Shown piece by piece: positions 59,607-64,000 of a stretch of DNA of 64,000 nt. The notes beneath the pieces were generated by a model. The model was not told the DNA's origin. It made no database searches and saw only the letters and a list, made by a program, of their open reading frames with translations. Location of the stretch: contig CAWEMY010000018.1 of the NCBI GenBank assembly GCA_963810305.1, forward strand, positions 1-64,000, read 5' to 3'. A program made the translations under genes and the position numbers. Every line of letters begins with the position of its first letter. The first letter of the stretch is position 1. Origin of the DNA: JACDCA01 sp963810305. Its GTDB lineage: Bacteria > Acidobacteriota > Vicinamibacteria > Vicinamibacterales > 2-12-FULL-66-21.

Positions 59607-61056
59607 GATTCGGACCGGCGGCGTGCCGACGCTCAGCCATGGCGCGCTGCCCCCGTGGGGTGTGGCCGAGCTCCCCGCGCCGCCGCCTTTTACCTTCCCC
59701 AACGCGCTGCGGACCGTGGGCCCCGGGGTCATCGGACTCGGGATTGCGATCGGCAGCGGCGAATGGCTGATCGGCCCGGCCGTCATCCTGAAATATGGCT
59801 CGGCGCTGTTGTGGATCACGAGTGTCTCGGTGTTCCTGCAGGTGATCCTCAACCAGGAGATGGCGCGGTACACGTTGTATACGGGCGAACCGATCGTGAC
59901 CGGCTTCATGCGCACGAAACCGGGGGCGACGTTCTGGGGATGGACCTACGGAATCCTCTCGTTCTGCCAGTACGGCTGGCCCGGATGGGCGCTGGCGAGC
60001 GCGACGGCGTCGACGGCCCTCCTGCTCGGACGCATACCGACAGCCGCCGATGCATCCACCGTGATTCTTCTCGGCTACGTCACCTTCGGCGCCTGTTTCG
60101 CAATCGTGACACTCGGCAAACGCATCGAGCGCACGCTCGAATACGCGATGTGGTTCATGGTGGCCGCGATCATGGTCTACCTGCTGCTGGTTGACGTGTT
60201 CACGGTGTCGGGAGAAAACTGGATCCGCGTTCTCGTCGGCTTCGGCAGCGTCGGGAGCCTTCCACAAGGTGCGGACTGGCTGCTGCTCGGAGCGTTCGCC
60301 GCCTATTCCGGTTCGGGCGGCATCGGTAACGCCTACACGACCAACTGGATGCGCGACAAAGGCTACGGGATGGGAGCAACGGTCGGATACATCCCGTCAG
60401 CCACCGGCGCAGCGGCGCCGCTCGCGCCGCATGGCAACATCTTCGCCGTCAACTCGGAGTCGCTCCGGCGATGGCGCGACTGGTGGCGCTATCTCCATCT
60501 CGATCAATGGGCGATTTTCGGGTTCGGATCGTTTGCCGGCATGGCCCTGGCTGCGCTCTTCACCGTCCAGTACGTTGCTCCGGGCACCGTGGCGGGGGAA
60601 TGGGCGGTCGCGAATCTGCAGGCCACTGGAATTGCCGCCGTTCACGGCCAGGTGTTCTGGTACCTGACGCTGCTCTGCGGCTTCTGGATCCTGTTCTCGA
60701 CGCAACTCGGCATCGTCGATGGCCTGCCGCGCGCGACGACCGACATTCTATGGTCCGCCAGCCCGCGGCTCCGGCGTGGAGGAGACGTCCGGCGCGTGTA
60801 CTACGGCGTGCTGGTCGTCTTCGCCATCTGGGGCTGCATCGGACTCAACCTGGCGCGGCCGATCACGCTGATCATCATCGGCGCCAATGCCGCCGCTTTC
60901 ATTTTCGTCGTGGAAGCGATCCACACGCTGGTGGTCAACCGAAAGTTCCTCCCACGCGAGCTGCAACCGCCGCTGTGGCGGGAAGCCTGCCTCGTCCTGT
61001 GCTCGCTTTTCTACGGCGCCTTTCTGAGCATCGCGATCTACAGACTCCTGCCGTAA
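59596..61056 (+). CDS. Nramp-related transporter lacking the DPGN motif
   Basis: A 486-residue inner-membrane protein with 11-12 helices related to Nramp transporters. The first helix reads TVGPGVIGLGIAIGSGEWLI, where classical Nramp proteins have DPGN; here it is IGSGEW. Other segments: TSVSVFLQVILNQEMARYTL, YTGEPIVTGFMRTKPGATFW, YGILSFCQYGWPGWALASA, LLGAFAAYSGSGGIGNAYTT, NWMRDKGYGMGATVGYIPSA and LRRWRDWWRYLHLDQWAIFG. Without the metal-binding Asp/Asn it may carry something other than Mn2+/Fe2+. Start ATG 59596 overlaps the oxidase gene. Coupling suggests uptake of the oxidase's substrate or a cofactor metal. Confidence 0.82.
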   Translation: MATEIRTGGVPTLSHGALPPWGVAELPAPPPFTFPNALRTVGPGVIGLGIAIGSGEWLIGPAVILKYGSALLWITSVSVFLQVILNQEMARYTLYTGEPIVTGFMRTKPGATFWGWTYGILSFCQYGWPGWALASATASTALLLGRIPTAADASTVILLGYVTFGACFAIVTLGKRIERTLEYAMWFMVAAIMVYLLLVDVFTVSGENWIRVLVGFGSVGSLPQGADWLLLGAFAAYSGSGGIGNAYTTNWMRDKGYGMGATVGYIPSATGAAAPLAPHGNIFAVNSESLRRWRDWWRYLHLDQWAIFGFGSFAGMALAALFTVQYVAPGTVAGEWAVANLQATGIAAVHGQVFWYLTLLCGFWILFSTQLGIVDGLPRATTDILWSASPRLRRGGDVRRVYYGVLVVFAIWGCIGLNLARPITLIIIGANAAAFIFVVEAIHTLVVNRKFLPRELQPPLWREACLVLCSLFYGAFLSIAIYRLLP

Positions 61057-61077
61057 AGCTTTCGGTCCTGCTCTCTC

Positions 61078-62374
61078 CTAGCCTCCTGTTATCCCCGCGA
61101 CGCTGAGAATAATCGCCAGCGCCACCTGTGCGGCCTGAAGGTCCGCCTTTGGTTCGACGACTGTGAATTCGTCCAGGGAGTGGGAGCGCCCACCGGGGCC
61201 GCGGCCGATCGTTACCGCGGGGATGCCGAGACTCATCGGCATGTTCGCGTCTGTGCTGCTCATCTGGTAGGCCGGTGCAAGGCCGAAAGCTCGGACGACG
61301 GCCGCTGTGGTTTGGACGATCGGGGCGCTGCGCGGGGTCTCGCCGCACGGCCGGTCACCGATCATCTTCGGATCCGCGACGATCTTTCCTTCGCGGGTAG
61401 ATCGCGCCTTGTTCTCTTCCTCGACCGCCTCGCGAACGACCGCGAGAAACTGGTCGTCGAGCTTTTTCAGCTCCGCGCACGATTCCGACCGCATGTCGAC
61501 GTCCATGTGAACTTCGAAGGGAATCGAGTTGACGGAAGTCCCGCCGCTGACCGCACCGATATTGAAGGTCGTCTTCGGCTCCTGAGGCACGGTGATGCGG
61601 GAGAACCTCGCGATCGCGCCGGCCATGGCGTAGGCTGGATTCACCAGCCCGAAGGCGGCATAGCTGTGGCCTCCGGGCCCTTTGAACGTCGCGCGGTACC
61701 GCCGGCTGCCGACGCCTCCGGTTGTAATGGTCGCCTGGTCGCCACCGTCCACCGCGATGAACTGCTTGATCCGGTCCTTGTATTTCCCCTTCTGAAGCAG
61801 GAACTTCACCCCGCGAAGGTCGCCTTCACCCTCCTCGCCCACGTTGCCGACAAAGAGAATGTCGCTCGTCGTCTTGAAGCCCGCGGCCTTCATCGCACGG
61901 ATCAGCGAAAGGACGAGCGCCATGCCACGCGTGTTGTCGCCAACACCAGGGGCGTTCAACTGATCGCCGGCGCGCTTCACCTTCACATCGGTTCCTTCGG
62001 GAAACACCGTGTCGATATGAGCCAGCACCGCAACCATCGGCCTGGTACCACCAGACTCCTGAGCTCCTGTGTGCGAGCCCTCCGGCCCCTCTCCACAAAC
62101 CAAGAACGTTGCCGGCCTCGTCCATCTCGACATCAGCGAGGCCGTGTTCCCTCAGCAGCGCAAGCACTGCCTCTGCCCGTGCTTTCTCCTTGAATGGCGG
62201 TGCGGGAATCTCCGTGAGCGTGATCAGCTCGCGCACGAAGCGGTCGTGATCTTTTTCGAGAAAGGCGGTCGCGGTTTTGAACTGCGGGCTGTCGATGATG
62301 CGACGGACGTTGGCGTCGGCTGCCTGGGCGCCGAGCGATGCCGCGGCCAGCAGCAGAAAGAGAACGATCCTCAT
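61078..62374 (-). CDS. Exported M20-family metallopeptidase, one frameshift
   Basis: A protein of about 432 residues with a signal peptide (RIVLFLLLAAASLGAQAADA). The N-terminal part runs to DVEMDEAGNVLG; a net +1 shift near 62100 joins it to GGTRPMVAVLAHIDTVFPEG. Metal motifs: LAHIDTVFPEGTD, GVGDNTRGMALVLSLI, GNVGEEGEGDLRGVKFLLQK (Glu-Glu) and the late His in GPGGRSHSLDEFTVVEP. At the shift lies a short insertion (EGSHTGAQESGG) encoded by CACAGGAGCTCAGGAGTCTG. That is the same CAGGAG word found in intergenic gaps, so a repeat has entered the coding sequence. The C-terminus (ITGG) is also repeat-encoded. Confidence 0.83.
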
Positions 62375-62449
62375 CCGAACGAGTCTACTTCCACGATGCG
62401 GCGGTCTCGGCGGCGAACGCCTCGAACGCTCCGCGACCGGCCCAGGGAC

Positions 62450-62602
62450 CTACTTCGTTCGACAATCCGGGTGAGGACAGCCGCAATGTAACTCCGTCAT
62501 TCCATGAGCCTTCTTGCAGTGGTCGCTGCAGTACTTGCCGTACTCGCCATGGGGGGCGACGGTGCAGTTACAGATCGGGTGGGCGCATTTATCTGCGGCC
62601 AT
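62450..62602 (-). CDS. Metallothionein-like cysteine/histidine-rich small protein
   Basis: A 50-residue protein from an ATG at 62602 with AAGGAGG six bases upstream. It contains eight cysteines (6, 11, 13, 25, 29, 40, 42, 47) and six histidines (8, 18, 28, 33, 39, 44). The segments are KCAHPICNCTVAPHGEYGKY, YCSDHCKKAHG and ELHCGCPHPDC. The spacing CxHxxCxC...YCSxxC...CxCxHxxC is that of the bacterial SmtA/BmtA metallothionein family, which binds zinc or cadmium in the cytoplasm. An upstream regulator such as SmtB is not visible. It is divergent from argG. Confidence 0.85.
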   Translation of the reverse strand: MAADKCAHPICNCTVAPHGEYGKYCSDHCKKAHGMTELHCGCPHPDCRTK

Positions 62603-62689
62603 GGGTGGCCTCCTTCAGAGTCGAGTGTACGCTGCGGCCCGGCCAACGCAAGCTCATGAGCGGCAAGCCGGCCTGTAGAATGGAGCCGC

Positions 62690-64000
62690 ATGCCAACGAT
62701 CCTTCAGCGTCTGCCGTCCGGTGAAAAGGTCGGCATCGCGTTTTCGGGCGGTCTCGATACCAGCGCCGCGCTTCACTGGATGCGCGCGAAGGGAGCCGTG
62801 CCCTTCGCCTACACCGCAAACCTGGGGCAGCCGGATGAAACCGACTACGAAAGCATCCCCCGTCGGGCCCTCGAGTACGGCGCGGAACGCGCCCGGCTGA
62901 TCGACTGCCGCGCGCAGCTGGTGGCCGAGGGGCTGGCGGTGCTGCAATGCGGCGCCTTTCACATCTCCACGGCCGGCGTGCCGTACTTCAATACCACGCC
63001 GATCGGCCGCGCCGTCACCGGCACGATGCTCGTCGGCGCGATGCGTGAAGACGACGTGCACATCTGGGGTGACGGCAGCACCTACAAGGGGAACGACATC
63101 GAACGGTTCTACCGTTACGGTCTCCTCGCCAATCCGAGCCTCAGGATCTACAAGCCCTGGCTCGACCAGCAGTTCATCGACGAACTTGGCGGACGCGCGG
63201 AGATGTCTGCCTATATGACCACCCACGGCTTCGAGTACCGCATGAAGGCCGAGAAAGCGTACTCGACCGACTCGAACATCCTTGGCGCGACGCACGAGGC
63301 CAAGGATCTCGAGCGCCTCGATACCGGCATGAAGATCGTCGAGCCGATCATGGGCGTTGCGCACTGGCGCGACGATGTCGCGGTCAAGCGCGAGGAGGTG
63401 AGGCTGCGTTTTGACGAAGGGCAGCCGGTCGCGATCAACGGCCGCACATTCAAGGACGGCGTCGAACTGATGCTCGAAGCAAACCGCGTCGGCGGACGCC
63501 ACGGTCTCGGAATGAGCGACCAGATCGAAAACCGGATCATCGAGGCCAAGAGCCGGGGCATCTACGAGGCTCCCGGGCTGGCCCTGCTCTTCATCGGCTA
63601 CGAGCGCCTCATCACCGGCATCCACAACGAGGACACGATCGAGCAGTATCGCGAAAACGGACGCCGCCTCGGGCGGCTGCTCTATCAGGGCCGTTGGTTC
63701 GATCCGCAGTCGATGATGTTGCGCGAAACGGCGCAGCGATGGATCGCACGGCCGATCACCGGCGAAGTCACCGTGGAGCTTCGCCGCGGCAACGATTACT
63801 CGATCCTCAACACGGTATCACCCAACCTCACCTACCATCCCGATCGCTTGACGATGGAAAAGGGAGAATCGATGTTCTCGCCGCAGGACCGGATCGGTCA
63901 ATTGACGATGCGCAACCTCGACATCGTCGATACGCGCGACAAACTGTTCACGTATGTGAAGACCGGCGTTCTCGCCCCATGGGGCGGGAAGGAATTGCCG
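62690..64000 (+). CDS. argG: Argininosuccinate synthase, 3' end beyond the window
   Basis: At least 437 residues, open to the right edge. The enzyme joins citrulline and aspartate with ATP in arginine synthesis. ATP loop: VGIAFSGGLDTSAALHWMRA (residues 14-33). Further landmarks: CGAFHISTAGVPYFNTTPIG, WGDGSTYKGNDIERFYRYGL, YSTDSNILGATHEAKDLERL, NRVGGRHGLGMSDQIENRII and GRWFDPQSMMLRETAQRWIA. This is the long class (E. coli-like, about 447 residues) rather than the ~400-residue type, so about ten residues are missing. The start ATG 62690 has GGAG five bases upstream. Confidence 0.93.
   Translation, partial: MPTILQRLPSGEKVGIAFSGGLDTSAALHWMRAKGAVPFAYTANLGQPDETDYESIPRRALEYGAERARLIDCRAQLVAEGLAVLQCGAFHISTAGVPYFNTTPIGRAVTGTMLVGAMREDDVHIWGDGSTYKGNDIERFYRYGLLANPSLRIYKPWLDQQFIDELGGRAEMSAYMTTHGFEYRMKAEKAYSTDSNILGATHEAKDLERLDTGMKIVEPIMGVAHWRDDVAVKREEVRLRFDEGQPVAINGRTFKDGVELMLEANRVGGRHGLGMSDQIENRIIEAKSRGIYEAPGLALLFIGYERLITGIHNEDTIEQYRENGRRLGRLLYQGRWFDPQSMMLRETAQRWIARPITGEVTVELRRGNDYSILNTVSPNLTYHPDRLTMEKGESMFSPQDRIGQLTMRNLDIVDTRDKLFTYVKTGVLAPWGGKELP

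Noticed and set aside
62654..63625. 323-codon minus-strand frame opposite argG
   Set aside because: argG is unmistakable on the plus strand; the opposite frame is a GC-skew shadow.

Overview
This window is high-GC bacterial DNA that best fits a soil-type Acidobacteriota genome; Vicinamibacteria is my inference, not a measured placement. The grounds are the gene families. There are four large FtsX/MacB-like permeases without an ATPase gene beside them, two of them paired with PadR regulators (the 'acidobacterial duplicated orphan permease' pattern). There are also two VWFA-related proteins of the acidobacterial type, a DUF1501 plus PSCyt1/PSCyt2/PSD1 cytochrome pair, an ECF sigma factor beside a kinase-beta-propeller gene, and many exported hydrolases. 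I found no rRNA, tRNA, CRISPR array, phage or insertion-sequence transposase.

Layout. 0-5.3 kb: the start of a LuxR-type HTH gene, an ECF sigma/Ser-Thr kinase pair shredded by frameshifts, and an AGCS amino-acid symporter. 5.4-15.2 kb: small exported proteins, HicB/HicA toxin-antitoxin genes, an SDR/DUF547 operon, a YjbQ-like fusion, an internally deleted VWFA gene, cystathionine beta-synthase, and two copies of a ~250 bp element with terminal inverted repeats. 15.2-25.6 kb: DUF1501 and PSD1 cytochrome pair, a beta-propeller/CocE hydrolase operon, and a permease/PadR operon. 25.7-35.9 kb: a broken HNH gene, an intact DUF222-like HNH gene, a tight three-gene exported-protein operon, a second CocE hydrolase, a zinc deacylase and an EamA exporter. 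36-45.5 kb: an S9 peptidase, an ECF sigma/small membrane protein pair, an MBL-fold hydrolase, a PadR/permease operon, and a cyanophycinase/tryptophan dioxygenase operon. 45.5-64 kb: two more permeases, M20 peptidases, a VWFA protein, a DEAD-box helicase, a methyltransferase between opposed repeat arrays, an FMN hydroxy-acid oxidase/Nramp-like transporter operon, a 50-residue metallothionein-like protein, and argG running off the right edge.

Together the genes describe a heterotroph with a large exported peptidase/hydrolase set (S9, M20, cyanophycinase, CocE), amino-acid uptake and catabolism (AGCS, tryptophan dioxygenase, cystathionine beta-synthase, argG) and many ATPase-less permeases. Two features run through the whole window. 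Intergenic gaps are filled with short tandem or palindromic words, a different word in nearly every gap, and some genes take their C-terminal codons from them. Otherwise convincing genes are interrupted by frameshifts, mostly net +1, which suggests residual assembly indels mixed with real decay.
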